DNA of 64,000 bases from Microbulbifer harenosus (GTDB lineage Bacteria; Pseudomonadota; Gammaproteobacteria; Pseudomonadales; Cellvibrionaceae). A program made the translations under genes and the position numbers. Every line of letters starts with the position of its first letter. The first letter of the stretch is position 1. This document shows positions 26,013 to 35,705 of the stretch, piece by piece. A model generated the notes under the pieces. That model was not told the DNA's origin. It searched no databases and saw nothing but the letters and a program-made list of their open reading frames with translations. The DNA lies in the NCBI RefSeq assembly GCF_005771435.1, contig NZ_VANI01000013.1:62001-126000 (forward strand), written 5' to 3'.

Positions 26013-27233
26013 ATGTTTTCGAACACTCCCGCCAAACGTGAACTGCGTATTGCCGGTACTCACTCCGGTAAACCCGTCACCATCACCCCACAGGCCGAAC
26101 CCATCTACCACGAGCTGGTGAAACTCGCCCGCCGCGGCAACCACTGGGCCCAGATCACCGTCAACGCCATCAACCAATTGGCCTCGGGCCGCCTGCACCA
26201 GAACAATATCTTTATCAAACCCAGCGCCATGAACAGAGGGGGCACCGAAGAGTTTGTGATGATACTGCCCGGCTGCAAAGTGACCGCAGAGAAGCTGGAG
26301 CGGGATGGATTCCGGATTTTGCATTTTGAGGCGGATTTGAATTATGGGGAGTTGATTGAGAAGTATCAAAAACCCGGATTATACAAGGCCAGCAAACAGG
26401 ATGGTCAGTGGGAGGTAGGTCCCGCAAAAAAAGGTGGGAAGATAGAAAGTTTGGAAGACAGGGTTGTGGCAATCTGTGATAGCGGTCGCGAGAATCCGCG
26501 TGAGGCTGCCCGGACAGCATCCAGCAGAATTTCATCAGCTCCGATTTCTGGTGGCGGAATTACCATTGACAGGCATGGCTTTGATCTCCACTACACACCA
26601 GGCGAGAGAGGCATTGGTGGCCTGCGCAATTACAAGAATGCAATCCGACCGCTGAAAGACCAGCAACTATACGAGTCTGCCTTACTACTCGCCAAAACAA
26701 TGTACGACGCCCGCGGTACTGAGGGTGTACGTTGGATATCAGAGTTCGGTGGTTCTGCAGTGTTGACCCAGGCGATGAAGATACTAGCTGATCAGAAAAT
26801 ACAACTTAAAGAGCATTATGTTTTTTTGGTAGATCCCACTACCTCACCCAATACTGCTTACAAAGCTGCCCATGAAGCTGGCTTGAATGTCGATCGCAAG
26901 TTTTCCAGTACCGACATGCTTAACTACATGGGCAATCGAGACCAGTTGGAGCTCATAGGTAATCGCCTGCGTTTCGAAAAGAAAAATTACAGCCTGCTAA
27001 AGGCATCAGCAGACGTAATTGAGCATTGTAAAAGCCTACAGGGCGCCGGCGCATTTATGGGAACTCTGGCGGCAACTGCCGGTCTTTCTCTCAGTGCCCC
27101 GGCTTCCGCAGCCGCATTCCTAACGGCACTTGGGGCTGCAGCCACCACCGCTATAGGCCTCGGAAAGGTGGGCAACGCCATGATCCGAGCCTGGCTGCCA
27201 AAACACCATGACAAACTTAAAAGTAAATTCTGA
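26013..27233 (+). CDS. Unrecognised 406-residue protein with hydrophobic Gly/Ala-rich C-terminus (possible effector)
   Basis: I do not recognise a family. The first ~90 codons are GC-rich like the rest of the genome; from about base 26,290 the DNA becomes clearly richer in A+T. The middle (residues ~180-330) looks globular alpha/beta, with GFDLHYTPGERGIGGLRNYK and HYVFLVDPTTSPNTAYKA. Residues ~345-390 are hydrophobic and Gly/Ala-rich (GAFMGTLAATAGLSLS; AAAFLTALGAAATTAIGLG) and could insert in a membrane. There is no signal peptide. AAGGA precedes the ATG, and the stop overlaps the next start as TGATG. A second, degraded copy of its 3' end lies at about 28,190-28,245. I infer a polymorphic effector-like gene with coupled partner genes; this is unproven. 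Confidence 0.6.
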   Translation: MFSNTPAKRELRIAGTHSGKPVTITPQAEPIYHELVKLARRGNHWAQITVNAINQLASGRLHQNNIFIKPSAMNRGGTEEFVMILPGCKVTAEKLERDGFRILHFEADLNYGELIEKYQKPGLYKASKQDGQWEVGPAKKGGKIESLEDRVVAICDSGRENPREAARTASSRISSAPISGGGITIDRHGFDLHYTPGERGIGGLRNYKNAIRPLKDQQLYESALLLAKTMYDARGTEGVRWISEFGGSAVLTQAMKILADQKIQLKEHYVFLVDPTTSPNTAYKAAHEAGLNVDRKFSSTDMLNYMGNRDQLELIGNRLRFEKKNYSLLKASADVIEHCKSLQGAGAFMGTLAATAGLSLSAPASAAAFLTALGAAATTAIGLGKVGNAMIRAWLPKHHDKLKSKF

Positions 27234-28117
27234 TGCTTGATCTAATAAAATATTCCTCACTACGGCTGCGAAATCAGGAAGGTCGCTGCAGTCCAAAGGG
27301 GCCTGCGTTTGAAAGCGCTCAAAATACCAAAATACGCTTTCCACAATGCACTCTGGAATTCAAACTTCCCAGCCATTCTCCAAAGCGGGGAGATGGCACA
27401 GAGCAAACAAGGATTCTGAAAGATATTTACAGACTTGAAGGACGCAGCTACAACCGAAATATAATGCCGAGCAAGAGCTGGGAGCACGAGCTTATCGCCA
27501 GTCGCAGCTGGGTGTTTAACGGACCGTGGTTTACCGGCTATAAGGGACAAGTCTCGTTTGCCATGAGCGGAGTAAACCCCGGCATACAAAATCCCAAACT
27601 CAACTTCCTCCACCCCAAAGGATTTGAAACTGGTGTGCTTGGATTTTTAACCGCAAGCTGGGGATATAGAGTTTATGATGAAGAGCAAGAAATCCCCGAA
27701 TACAAGGCACCTCTAAACTGGTCTCCACTGACACATCTAAAAATACCTGCAGCGCGATTCGATATGGAAGTAGCTGCGCCGGTGAGTCGGTACAGATTCG
27801 TATTCTTCCCGGTATCCCGAGACAGATTGATACATATAAGGTTTTCATACTGGCAGGCTTGCGCTGGTTCCCAGCAAGAGCAGGATCAAAAAATAGACCC
27901 CAAACCCATGCAGGACCTGATCGACAATATCATCCGCAGCATCCAACTCACTCCCTCCCCGGAACTGGAAGCCGAACTTGCGGAAATTAAAAAGAGCAGT
28001 CCGAATCTGAGCGTCAGCCCCAAGTGCGCGCCGCTCAAGTGGCCAGCGGATGTGGATAAGGACGGCATCACCATCCTTGAGTACGACAAGCGCCGCTACG
28101 CAACGCCTGGTTATTAA
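27233..28117 (+). CDS. Unrecognised 294-residue protein, tandem paralogue 1 (possible immunity-type partner)
   Basis: Begins at ATG 27233 inside the TGATG overlap with the preceding gene, so translation is coupled. It has no signal peptide or membrane span. Landmarks are IKYSSLRLR at the start, FNGPWFTGYKGQ near 95, NPKLNFLHPKGFE near 120, and EYKAPLNWSP near 157. The last ~75 residues are almost identical to those of the paralogue at 28245 (PMQDLIDNIIRS; PADVDKDGITILEYDKRRYA), and their DNA is GC-rich while the first 650 bases are A+T-richer. Equal length and ungapped alignment with the second copy show a recent duplication. Function unknown; a protective partner of the upstream protein is an inference from context. 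Confidence 0.65.
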   Translation: MLDLIKYSSLRLRNQEGRCSPKGPAFESAQNTKIRFPQCTLEFKLPSHSPKRGDGTEQTRILKDIYRLEGRSYNRNIMPSKSWEHELIASRSWVFNGPWFTGYKGQVSFAMSGVNPGIQNPKLNFLHPKGFETGVLGFLTASWGYRVYDEEQEIPEYKAPLNWSPLTHLKIPAARFDMEVAAPVSRYRFVFFPVSRDRLIHIRFSYWQACAGSQQEQDQKIDPKPMQDLIDNIIRSIQLTPSPELEAELAEIKKSSPNLSVSPKCAPLKWPADVDKDGITILEYDKRRYATPGY

Positions 28118-28189
28118 TGATTTCTCTCATGTCATAAAGTCTGCGAAGGGCGAGACTCGAACTCGAGTTGCGCCTGGTCGCTGACAGCC

Positions 28190-28245
28190 AGAATTCAGAG
28201 CCCTACTGCCCCACTCATCATGACAGACTGAAAAGTAAATTCTGA
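28190..28245 (+). pseudogene. Vestige of the 3' end of the 406-residue gene
   Basis: The last ten codons (HHDRLKSKF plus stop) repeat the end of the gene at 26013-27233 (HHDKLKSKF plus stop). Upstream, RALLP matches RAWLP after one extra base shifts the frame. The TGATG stop/start overlap with the next gene is kept. No start or upstream homology remains. This shows that the duplicated unit once included the upstream gene. Confidence 0.75.
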
Positions 28246-29129
28246 TGTTCGACGCTATCAAATACTCATCCCTGCAGCTGCGGGAAATTAACAGTCCTTG
28301 CATACCTTTTGGCCCCTCGTTTAAACGAGCCCAGCCATCAAAAATTCGCCTTCCTCTATGCACCTTGGAGCTGAGATTACCAAAACACAATCGCATACGT
28401 GGAGATAGCACCGGACAGAGAAAAATTGGCAGCGATATATATGATCTTGAGGGTCGAAGCTTCAATCGCAACATTATGCCTAGCCAGAGCTGGGAGTACT
28501 CATCCATTGCAAATCGCAAGTGGGCATTTAACGGTCCTTGGTTTAGCGGCCTAATGGGACAGTTGACATTCTCAGCGGTAGCGGTGAAAACCACGATATC
28601 TAATCCCAAACTCAACTTCCTTCATCCCCGAGCATTTGAGTCAGGGGTATTTGGCTACTTAACGGCGAGCGAGGGGCACGCTTTATATGACGAAGGCAGA
28701 AAAATTCCGGAATACAAGGCCCCACTGAATTGGTCTCCTATTCCCAACCTTCCTGTTCCAGCAGTGCAGTTTGATATGGAAATGGCTACTCCGATATGTC
28801 GCTATCATTTGGCATTTATTCCCGTGTCTCGTGATCGACTGGTATGTCTCAGATTTGATTATTGGCAGGAATGTTCCGGTTCACAGGATGAAAAAGACCA
28901 GAAAATTAGCCCCAAGCCCATGCAGGACCTGATCGACAACATCATCCGCAGCGTCACACTAACCCCCTCCCCCGAGCTCGAAGCCGAACTCGGTGAGATC
29001 AGGAAAATCTGCCCAAATCTGAGCGTCAGCCCCGAGTGCTCGCCACTCAAGTGGCCCGCGGACGTGGACAAGGATGGCATCACCATCCTTGAGTACGACA
29101 AGCGCCGCTACGCGTTACCCACTCATTGA
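28245..29129 (+). CDS. Unrecognised 294-residue protein, tandem paralogue 2
   Basis: Same length as the copy at 27233 and alignable without gaps; by eye roughly 60-65% identical overall and nearly identical over the last ~75 residues. Identical landmarks include NPKLNFLHP, EYKAPLNWSP, FPVSRDRL/IPVSRDRL, and the C-terminal block. The central third differs most. It starts with ATG 28245 in a TGATG overlap with the vestigial upstream gene, so its original translational partner has been lost. It may now depend on read-through from the first copy, as no clear ribosome site of its own is visible. Soluble, function unknown. Confidence 0.65.
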   Translation: MFDAIKYSSLQLREINSPCIPFGPSFKRAQPSKIRLPLCTLELRLPKHNRIRGDSTGQRKIGSDIYDLEGRSFNRNIMPSQSWEYSSIANRKWAFNGPWFSGLMGQLTFSAVAVKTTISNPKLNFLHPRAFESGVFGYLTASEGHALYDEGRKIPEYKAPLNWSPIPNLPVPAVQFDMEMATPICRYHLAFIPVSRDRLVCLRFDYWQECSGSQDEKDQKISPKPMQDLIDNIIRSVTLTPSPELEAELGEIRKICPNLSVSPECSPLKWPADVDKDGITILEYDKRRYALPTH

Positions 29130-29374
29130 GCGGCGTCTAATATTTCTCGTCGTTTCCCATGGAGCCCATGCCATTTGGGCGGGCTCCGACCTCCATTGTT
29201 GAAGCCCCTCTGGTGCTCCCCCATAATACCGCCCCGATTTCAAGTATTGCGCCGCCGGTCGCAGACAAGCGTCCCGATGGGGCCGCTTGCTAGTCTTGCA
29301 CTATCGGGCGCGCAAATTTTGTACTACGCCAATTCAGCACCCGGGACCGGCGCCGCGGCCCGAACGGAACGTCT

Positions 29375-29950
29375 ATGACCGAATTCACTGTCATCCTGCT
29401 TTCCACCATCCTGGTGAACAACTATGTGCTGGTGCAGTTCCTCGGCCTGTGCCCGTTCATGGGGGTTTCGAACAAGCTGGAAACGGCCATCGGTATGGCT
29501 GGCGCAACCACGTTTGTGCTGACGCTGGCGGCCATCTGCTCCTATCTGGTGAATACCTATCTGCTTGAGCCCTTCGGGATGGAGTACCTGCGCACCATTT
29601 CCTTCATCCTGGTGATTGCGGTGGTGGTGCAGTTCGCACGCATGTTTATCGAAAAGACCAGCCCGCTGCTGTACCGGGTGCTGGGGGTCTTCCTTCCTCT
29701 TATTACCACCAACTGCGCAGTGCTGGGTGTGGCACTGCAAAACACCATGAAGGCGAACAATTTTGTGCAGTCCACCCTCTATGGTTTCGGTGCGGCGGTG
29801 GGTTTTTCGCTGGTGCTGATCCTGTTCTCCGCGATGCGCGAGCGCCTCGCGGTGGCGGATGTGCCGAAGCCATTTAAGGGGGCGGCCATTGGTATGATGA
29901 CGGCGGGGCTGATGTCCCTGGCATTTATGGGCTTCAGCGGATTGGTATAA
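29375..29950 (+). CDS. rsxA: Electron transport complex subunit RsxA (RnfA)
   Basis: A 191-residue integral membrane protein with six hydrophobic spans and the RnfA/RnfE/NqrD-E family pattern: [20 protein letters not shown] near residue 8, [10 protein letters not shown] near 108, and [20 protein letters not shown] near 135. It is part of the Rnf/Rsx ion-translocating ferredoxin:NAD oxidoreductase in the inner membrane; in E. coli the complex also keeps SoxR reduced. It is the first gene of a compact six-gene operon (rsxABCDGE). The 245 bases before it should hold the promoter; a loose GGAGCCC/GGGCTCC inverted repeat at 29161-29187 is the only structure seen there. Confidence 0.96.
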   Translation: MTEFTVILLSTILVNNYVLVQFLGLCPFMGVSNKLETAIGMAGATTFVLTLAAICSYLVNTYLLEPFGMEYLRTISFILVIAVVVQFARMFIEKTSPLLYRVLGVFLPLITTNCAVLGVALQNTMKANNFVQSTLYGFGAAVGFSLVLILFSAMRERLAVADVPKPFKGAAIGMMTAGLMSLAFMGFSGLV

Positions 29951-29960
29951 GGAGGCGACG

Positions 29961-30569
29961 ATGGATTGGCTGTCTGATGTGTCCACGCCGCTGCTGATTC
30001 TCGGCGGCATGGCCCTGGTGTTCGGCGCCCTGCTGGGCTTTGCCGCGGTGCGCTTCAAGGTGGAAGGCGACCCGATTGTGGATCAGATCGACGCCCTGCT
30101 CCCCCAAACCCAGTGCGGCCAGTGCGGCCACCCGGGCTGCCGCCCCTACGCCGAAGCCATTGCCAATGGCGAGGCGATCAACAAGTGCCCGCCCGGCGGC
30201 CAAGCCACCATCAATGAGCTGGCCAATCTGCTGGATGTGGAGCCGATTCCGCTGGACGCGGAGCACGGGGTGGAAGACATCAAGAAAGTGGCGTTTATCC
30301 GCGAGGCGGAATGCATCGGCTGTACCAAGTGCATCCAGGCCTGCCCGGTGGACGCTATTGTCGGTGCCGCCAAACAGATGCACACGGTGATCGTGGACGA
30401 ATGCACCGGCTGCGACCTGTGCGTGGAACCCTGCCCGGTGGACTGTATAGACATGGTGCCGTTGGAAGTGACACTGCAACGCTGGCACCCGAACAAACCC
30501 AGAGACGGAGTCCAGTTGATCGCCAGTGACCGCCCGGAACTGCACACCAATGACCGGAGTGCAGCATGA
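29961..30569 (+). CDS. rsxB: Electron transport complex subunit RsxB (RnfB)
   Basis: A 202-residue protein with an N-terminal membrane anchor ([20 protein letters not shown]), a Fe-S motif of the RnfB type ([18 protein letters not shown] with a later Cys in KCPPGG), and a two-cluster ferredoxin domain ([12 protein letters not shown] and [12 protein letters not shown]). It carries electrons between ferredoxin and the rest of the Rsx complex. It begins ten bases after rsxA with AAGGAGG upstream, and its stop overlaps the rsxC start as ATGA. Confidence 0.96.
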   Translation: MDWLSDVSTPLLILGGMALVFGALLGFAAVRFKVEGDPIVDQIDALLPQTQCGQCGHPGCRPYAEAIANGEAINKCPPGGQATINELANLLDVEPIPLDAEHGVEDIKKVAFIREAECIGCTKCIQACPVDAIVGAAKQMHTVIVDECTGCDLCVEPCPVDCIDMVPLEVTLQRWHPNKPRDGVQLIASDRPELHTNDRSAA

Positions 30570-32728
30570 GCCAGACCGAAGAGAGAATGAGTGCGAGCGA
30601 GCGCCGCGCCGCCCGCGAGGCGCACCTGATTGCCAGTGAAAAGGCCCGGGACCTGTCCCGCGAGCTGAAGATCAATGACTTCCATGGCGGCATCCACCCA
30701 CCGGAGAACAAGCACCAGTCCACCGGCGAGCCCATCGGCAGTATTCCGCTGGCGGCGGATCTGATCGTACCGCTGAACCAGCACATTGGCGCCACCGCCA
30801 TCCCGCTGGTGAAACTGGGTGACCTGGTATTGAAGGGCCAGAAGATCGCCGAGGCCGATGGTCCGGTGAGCTGCCCCGTGCATGCGCCCTCCTCCGGCAA
30901 GGTGGTCGCTATTGAGCCGATGGCGGTGCCCCACCCCTCCGGTATGCTGGCGGACTGCATCCAGATCCGCACCGATGGCCGCGACGAGTGGTGTGCGCTC
31001 ACTCCGCTGGAAAACTACGCCGAGCGCGACAATGATGAGCTGCTGGAGAAGATCCACGACTGCGGTATTGCCGGTATGGGCGGCGCCGGCTTCCCCACAG
31101 CGGTAAAGCTGAGTCCCCGCGGCGGTGCGGTAATCGACACTCTGATCATCAACGGCACCGAGTGCGAACCCTACATCACTGCCGACGACATGCTGATGCG
31201 CGAGCGCGCGGAGGAAATCATCGGCGGTGTGGAAATACTCGCTCACCTGCTGGATCAGCCGGAGCGGGTGCTGATCGGCATTGAGGACAACAAGCCGGAA
31301 GCCATCAAGGCCATGAAACAGGCGGCCGAGGGCACCCGCTTTCACGTAGTGGTCTTCCCTACCAAGTACCCCTCCGGTGGCGAAAAGCAGCTGATCGAGA
31401 TTCTCACCGGCCGCGAAGTGCCCAACGAGGGTCTGCCGGCCAATATCGGTATCGTGTGCCAGAACGTGGGCACGGCCCGGGCGGTGTACCGCGCGATTCA
31501 CCTAGGAGAGCCTCTGATCAGCCGGGTGACCACGGTGGTGGGAGAGTCCCTCAGCCGCCAGCGCAACATCGAAGTGCCGCTCGGCACCCCCATTCGTCAC
31601 GTTCTCGAATGCCATGGGCTCGATCGCAAAAAGCTCCAGCGCATCGTGATTGGCGGGCCGATGATGGGTTACACCATCGAAGACGAGAGTGCACCGGTGG
31701 TGAAGACCACCAACTGTATTCTCGCGCCCACCAATAACGAGCTGCCACCACCGCCACCGGCACAAGCCTGTATCCGCTGTGGCCTGTGCGCGGAGGTATG
31801 CCCGGCGAGCCTGCTGCCACAGCAGCTGTACTGGTATGCGCGCGCGGAAGATAGGGAGAAGCTGCAGGCCTACAATCTGTTCGACTGCATCGAGTGCGGC
31901 GCCTGCTCCTACGTGTGTCCATCCAGTATTCCGCTGGTGCAGTACTACCGCGCGGCCAAGGGCGATATCCGCGAAGCGCGGGCAGAAAAGGAAAAGGCCG
32001 ATCGCGCCCGCGAGCGCTTCGAATACCGCAAGCTGCGCATGGAAAAGGCGGAGCAGGAGAAAGAGGCCAAGCGCCTTGAGCGCAAGAGGGCGGCAGACGA
32101 GGCGCGCAAACTGCGCGAGCAGAATACCGACACGCCGGACGCCCAGGCCGCCAGACAGGAGGCCGATGTGGTGGCTGCCGCGCTCGCGCGGGTAAAAGCC
32201 AAACAGGCCGCGCCGGAACAGGTGCTGGCCCGCGCCCAGCGCACCCTGACCAGTGCCGAACACCGGGTGGAGCGGATGCAGCAGAAACTGGCCGAGGCCG
32301 ACGATGCCCAGCGTCCACAGCTGGAAGCCCAGCTGAAAACTGCAGAACTGAAACTGAAGGAAGCCCGCGACAAGCTGGCCGAGGCTGAAAAACAGGCCTC
32401 TGCCGAGCCGGCACCGGGCGGGGCCCAGGAACCGCCAACACCCTCCACCACCGAGGACAAACTCACTGTGGCCGGCGCCTCTTCTTCTGCCGCAAGCGTC
32501 GCCATCGAAAAGGCCAAGGCCGCAGCCGCCGCCCGCGCCAGCATGAGCCCGGAGCAAAAACTCGCATCGGAAATCGAAGCGCTAAAAGCGCGGGTGGACA
32601 AGGCCGCAGCGCGGCTGGAAAAAGCCCGCAGCGAAGATGACCCCAATACCGCCGCGTTTGAAAATGCGCTCAGCAAACTGCAGGAAAAGCTGGCGGACAA
32701 ACAGCATCAGGCCGGCGAGCAGGACTGA
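30566..32728 (+). CDS. rsxC: Electron transport complex subunit RsxC (RnfC)
   Basis: A 720-residue peripheral subunit. It has an N-terminal barrel-like region, the NADH/FMN-binding domain ([18 protein letters not shown] near residue 171; NGTECEPYI near 208), a SLBB region, and two 4Fe-4S motifs ([12 protein letters not shown] near 402; [12 protein letters not shown] near 441). A ~260-residue C-terminal extension rich in Ala, Glu, Lys and Arg is predicted coiled coil, as in E. coli RsxC. It is the NAD-binding entry or exit point of the Rsx complex. A long open frame on the opposite strand of this region is a composition artefact. Confidence 0.96.
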   Translation: MSQTEERMSASERRAAREAHLIASEKARDLSRELKINDFHGGIHPPENKHQSTGEPIGSIPLAADLIVPLNQHIGATAIPLVKLGDLVLKGQKIAEADGPVSCPVHAPSSGKVVAIEPMAVPHPSGMLADCIQIRTDGRDEWCALTPLENYAERDNDELLEKIHDCGIAGMGGAGFPTAVKLSPRGGAVIDTLIINGTECEPYITADDMLMRERAEEIIGGVEILAHLLDQPERVLIGIEDNKPEAIKAMKQAAEGTRFHVVVFPTKYPSGGEKQLIEILTGREVPNEGLPANIGIVCQNVGTARAVYRAIHLGEPLISRVTTVVGESLSRQRNIEVPLGTPIRHVLECHGLDRKKLQRIVIGGPMMGYTIEDESAPVVKTTNCILAPTNNELPPPPPAQACIRCGLCAEVCPASLLPQQLYWYARAEDREKLQAYNLFDCIECGACSYVCPSSIPLVQYYRAAKGDIREARAEKEKADRARERFEYRKLRMEKAEQEKEAKRLERKRAADEARKLREQNTDTPDAQAARQEADVVAAALARVKAKQAAPEQVLARAQRTLTSAEHRVERMQQKLAEADDAQRPQLEAQLKTAELKLKEARDKLAEAEKQASAEPAPGGAQEPPTPSTTEDKLTVAGASSSAASVAIEKAKAAAAARASMSPEQKLASEIEALKARVDKAAARLEKARSEDDPNTAAFENALSKLQEKLADKQHQAGEQD

Positions 32729-32750
32729 GGCGAGGGAAAGAGAGAAAATT

Positions 32751-33803
32751 ATGTCCCTGATGCGAGTCACGTCCCCACACGCCCACTCAGGCCAGAGCAC
32801 TGCCAAGGTAATGCTGCAGGTGGCCGCGGCCACCATTCCCGGTGTGCTGGCGCTTGTGATCTACTTTGGTCCCGGTGTGTTGATCAATATCGCGCTGTGT
32901 ACCGTTACTGCGCTCGCCTGTGAGGCGGCGGTAATGAAACTGCGCAATCGCCCGGTAGGGTTTTATCTCAAGGACTACAGCGCGCTGGTAACTGCCCTGC
33001 TACTGGGTATCGCCCTGCCCCCCTACTGTCCCTGGTGGATTCCGGTCATTGGCAGTGCGAGCGCGATACTGCTTGCAAAACAACTCTATGGCGGCATGGG
33101 CTACAACCCGTTCAATCCCGCCATGGTGGGCTATGTGGTGTTGCTGATCAGCTTCCCGGTGGAGATGACCCGCTGGGCCGGCCCGGCGGAACTGATCCAG
33201 GGCGTGCCGGGGCTGGATGAAACCTTTGCGCTGATCTTCGGCAACATGAACGTGGATGGTTTTACCCGCGCCACGCCGCTGGAAATCGTGCGCCACAACC
33301 AGTCCACGATCCTGTCCCAGTTGTATGAGATGGAGCCGGTGTTCAACAAAGGCACTCTGGCGGGTCTCGGCTGGGAGATGGCCAATGTCGGCTTCCTGCT
33401 GGGTGGGCTGTTCCTGCTGTTCCGCCGCCTGATTACCTGGCACGCACCGGTAGCCATGCTCGCCACTCTGGCAGTACTTTCCGTGGCTTTCTACGACGGC
33501 GGCAGCTCCCTAAGTGAGGGCTCACCTCTACTGCACTTGTTCTCCGGTGCCACCATGCTCGGCGCTTTCTTTATCGTCACCGACCCAGTGAGCGGCTGTA
33601 CCAGCAACAAGGGGCGGCTCATTTTCGGAGCCGGTGTCGGCCTGCTGGTGTTCGTGATCCGCGCCTGGGGCGCCTATCCGGATGCGGTGGCCTTCGCGGT
33701 ACTGCTGATGAATTTCGCCGCACCGTTTATCGACAATTACACCCTGCCGCGCACATACGGCCACAAAGCCGCGCGCAAGGCCACCGATCTGGAGGAACAG
33801 TGA
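32751..33803 (+). CDS. rsxD: Electron transport complex subunit RsxD (RnfD)
   Basis: A 350-residue membrane protein of the NqrB/RnfD family with about nine spans. Landmarks are SPHAHSGQSTAKVMLQVAAA at the N-terminus, MGYNPFNPAMVGYV near 119, and the flavinylation-site region GFTRATPLE near 186, where a Thr normally carries covalently bound FMN. AGGGAAAGAGAG precedes ATG 32751; ATG 32760 is an alternative. The C-terminal part has SGATMLGAFFIVTDPVSGCT. It forms the ion path of the Rsx complex with RsxA and RsxE. Confidence 0.95.
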   Translation: MSLMRVTSPHAHSGQSTAKVMLQVAAATIPGVLALVIYFGPGVLINIALCTVTALACEAAVMKLRNRPVGFYLKDYSALVTALLLGIALPPYCPWWIPVIGSASAILLAKQLYGGMGYNPFNPAMVGYVVLLISFPVEMTRWAGPAELIQGVPGLDETFALIFGNMNVDGFTRATPLEIVRHNQSTILSQLYEMEPVFNKGTLAGLGWEMANVGFLLGGLFLLFRRLITWHAPVAMLATLAVLSVAFYDGGSSLSEGSPLLHLFSGATMLGAFFIVTDPVSGCTSNKGRLIFGAGVGLLVFVIRAWGAYPDAVAFAVLLMNFAAPFIDNYTLPRTYGHKAARKATDLEEQ

Positions 33804-34498
33804 TGCTGAAGCGCTCCATCGGTAAAAATGCCGCGGTGCTGGCGCTGTTCGCGCTGGTTACCGCGGGCACCCTCGCCATTACCCAGATCACCACCCGCGA
33901 GCCCATTGAGCGCGCCATCCGCGAGGCCTCCGCCAGGGCGTTGCTGGAGATCATCCCCCTCGAGCGCCACAGCAACGATCTGCTGGTGGACACCTACCCC
34001 ATTCCCAAGCAGTACTGGGCCATGCTCGGACTGAAACAGGGCGGGAATATCAACCTGGCGCGGGAAAGTAGTGGCGTCATCGACGCAGTGATTATTCCCA
34101 CCGTGGCGCCAGACGGCTACTCCGGGCCGATCCAGATGCTGGTGGGCGTCAACCGCGACGGCAGCATTGCCGGCGTGCGCGTCACCAACCATGCGGAAAC
34201 CCCCGGTCTCGGCGACAAGGTGGAAGTTAAAAAGAGCGACTGGATTCTGTCCTTCAACGGCAAGTCCCTGGCGGACCCTGAACGAGACCAGTGGAAGGTG
34301 CAGAAAGATGGCGGTGCCTTCGACCAGTTCACCGGCGCCACCATCACTCCGCGGGCTGTGGTGAAGCAGGTGCGCAAGGTGCTGGATTTTGTCGCCGAGC
34401 ATCAACAGGAAATTTTCACTGCGCCGGTTTCCGGGCGCGCGGTAGAAGTGGAACAGCCCCACGTGAATGAAGGGCAACGGAACGGGGAGAAAAACTGA
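33803..34498 (+). CDS. rsxG: Electron transport complex subunit RsxG (RnfG)
   Basis: A 231-residue protein with one N-terminal membrane span ([17 protein letters not shown]) and a periplasmic FMN-binding domain. The flavin-attachment motif is [11 protein letters not shown] near residue 176, a Thr variant of the common SGATxT. ATG 33803 follows GGAGG with good spacing and overlaps the rsxD stop as TGATG; GTG 33800 is the alternative. It is anchored in the inner membrane as part of the Rsx electron chain. Its stop overlaps the rsxE start. Confidence 0.95.
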   Translation: MLKRSIGKNAAVLALFALVTAGTLAITQITTREPIERAIREASARALLEIIPLERHSNDLLVDTYPIPKQYWAMLGLKQGGNINLARESSGVIDAVIIPTVAPDGYSGPIQMLVGVNRDGSIAGVRVTNHAETPGLGDKVEVKKSDWILSFNGKSLADPERDQWKVQKDGGAFDQFTGATITPRAVVKQVRKVLDFVAEHQQEIFTAPVSGRAVEVEQPHVNEGQRNGEKN

Positions 34499-35211
34499 TG
34501 GCCACCCCAAGCTACAGCGAAATCACCCACAACGGTCTGTGGAAAAATAACCCGGCTCTGGTCCAGCTGCTCGGCTTGTGTCCGCTGCTGGCCGTGACCG
34601 GCTCGGTGGTCAACGCCATCGGCCTCGGCCTCGCCACCACCGCGGTGCTGGCCTGCTCCAACCTTGCAGTGTCTCTGGTGCGCCACCAGATGCCGGAAAC
34701 CGTGCGCCTTCCAGCGTCCGTGATGATCATCGCCACCTTCGTGACCTGCGCCGAATTATTGATGAAGGCATTCACCTACGAGCTGTATCTGGTGCTGGGT
34801 ATATTCATTCCGCTGATCGTGACCAACTGCGCGATTCTCGGACGCGCCGATGCCTTTGCCAGCAAGAACCCCATACTGCCCTCGCTGCTGGATGGATTAA
34901 TGATGGGTGTCGGCTTCAGTGCGGTATTGATTGTGATTGGCGCCGTGCGGGAAATTATCGGCCGCGGCACCCTGTTCAGCGATATGGATCTCCTGCTTGG
35001 CCCAATGGCCGCCAACTGGACCCTGCCGGTTTTGGGGCAGGATTACTCCGGGTTTCTGGTGGCTGTACTGCCGCCCGGTGCATTCTTGGTGGCGGGACTG
35101 TTGATTGCAGCCAAAAATGCTATCGACGCAAATGCGGAAAAACGCCGTAAAGCCCAGGCCAACGTAGTGACTGGCAGCAAACGTGTGAGAACGACCGGCA
35201 AAATCCAGTAA
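34498..35211 (+). CDS. rsxE: Electron transport complex subunit RsxE (RnfE)
   Basis: A 237-residue membrane protein of the RnfE/NqrD family, related to RsxA. Motifs are [19 protein letters not shown] near residue 18 and [18 protein letters not shown] near 103, with six spans. It overlaps the rsxG stop by one base and is the last gene of the operon. In many gammaproteobacteria nth (endonuclease III) follows; here it does not, and ~490 bases without a gene separate it from a TetR gene. The C-terminus is basic and cytoplasmic. Confidence 0.95.
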   Translation: MATPSYSEITHNGLWKNNPALVQLLGLCPLLAVTGSVVNAIGLGLATTAVLACSNLAVSLVRHQMPETVRLPASVMIIATFVTCAELLMKAFTYELYLVLGIFIPLIVTNCAILGRADAFASKNPILPSLLDGLMMGVGFSAVLIVIGAVREIIGRGTLFSDMDLLLGPMAANWTLPVLGQDYSGFLVAVLPPGAFLVAGLLIAAKNAIDANAEKRRKAQANVVTGSKRVRTTGKIQ

Positions 35212-35705
35212 CGCCACAGGGGAAAACGTTCTTCCCCAGAGTTTCCCCCAAAGACGTCGCAGCCTGATGTCATTTCTGCCAGGCAATGCCGGCCAGCTGG
35301 CCGGTAGTGCCATGACCAATTCACCCACCCATACCAAACCAACCTCCGTTTACGCACACCCCCATTCTGATATTTTCGAAGCATCCTTCACATAAAACCC
35401 CGTGTAATAGGATGTAATGGGATGCGCCTCACAATCCTGAATTCATCGGTAGCTTAGCCGCAGTACATCGCTAAAATAGTGCGATCGTTCCAGTTTGTCT
35501 TGCCGGTCAAATTTATCCATGGCATGCCTCAGAGGCATTCGCTGGAGTGGCCCGATAAAAATAAAACCAATATGTTTAGAGAGCGGAATACTGTGAACAG
35601 GCAACACCGCCCACATCATATTTATCATGCTATTTTCATCCGGATACCGTATTACCTGATTCCCGATAGCACATTGCTCACCATCGAAAAGGAATTACCG
35701 TCACC
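35212..35705. other. Intergenic region between rsxE and the TetR gene
   Basis: About 490 bases with no gene I can support. It contains a short direct repeat (TAATAGGATG TAATGGGATG near 35405-35424), and the part nearest the TetR gene is A+T-richer and presumably holds its promoter. No clear rsx terminator was found. Confidence 0.4.

Noticed and set aside
28134..28232. tRNA-like features on the minus strand (a TTCGAGT T-loop with a 4-bp stem, and a CTCTGAA loop)
   Set aside because: The acceptor arms do not pair, the anticodon stem is mostly wobble pairs and a D arm is missing. Part of the same DNA is better explained as the vestige of the upstream gene's 3' end. A tRNAscan-SE or Infernal run would settle it.
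31502..32557. Long minus-strand frames opposite rsxC
   Set aside because: They reflect the biased Ala/Glu/Lys codons of the RsxC coiled-coil extension; no start site or protein-like pattern.
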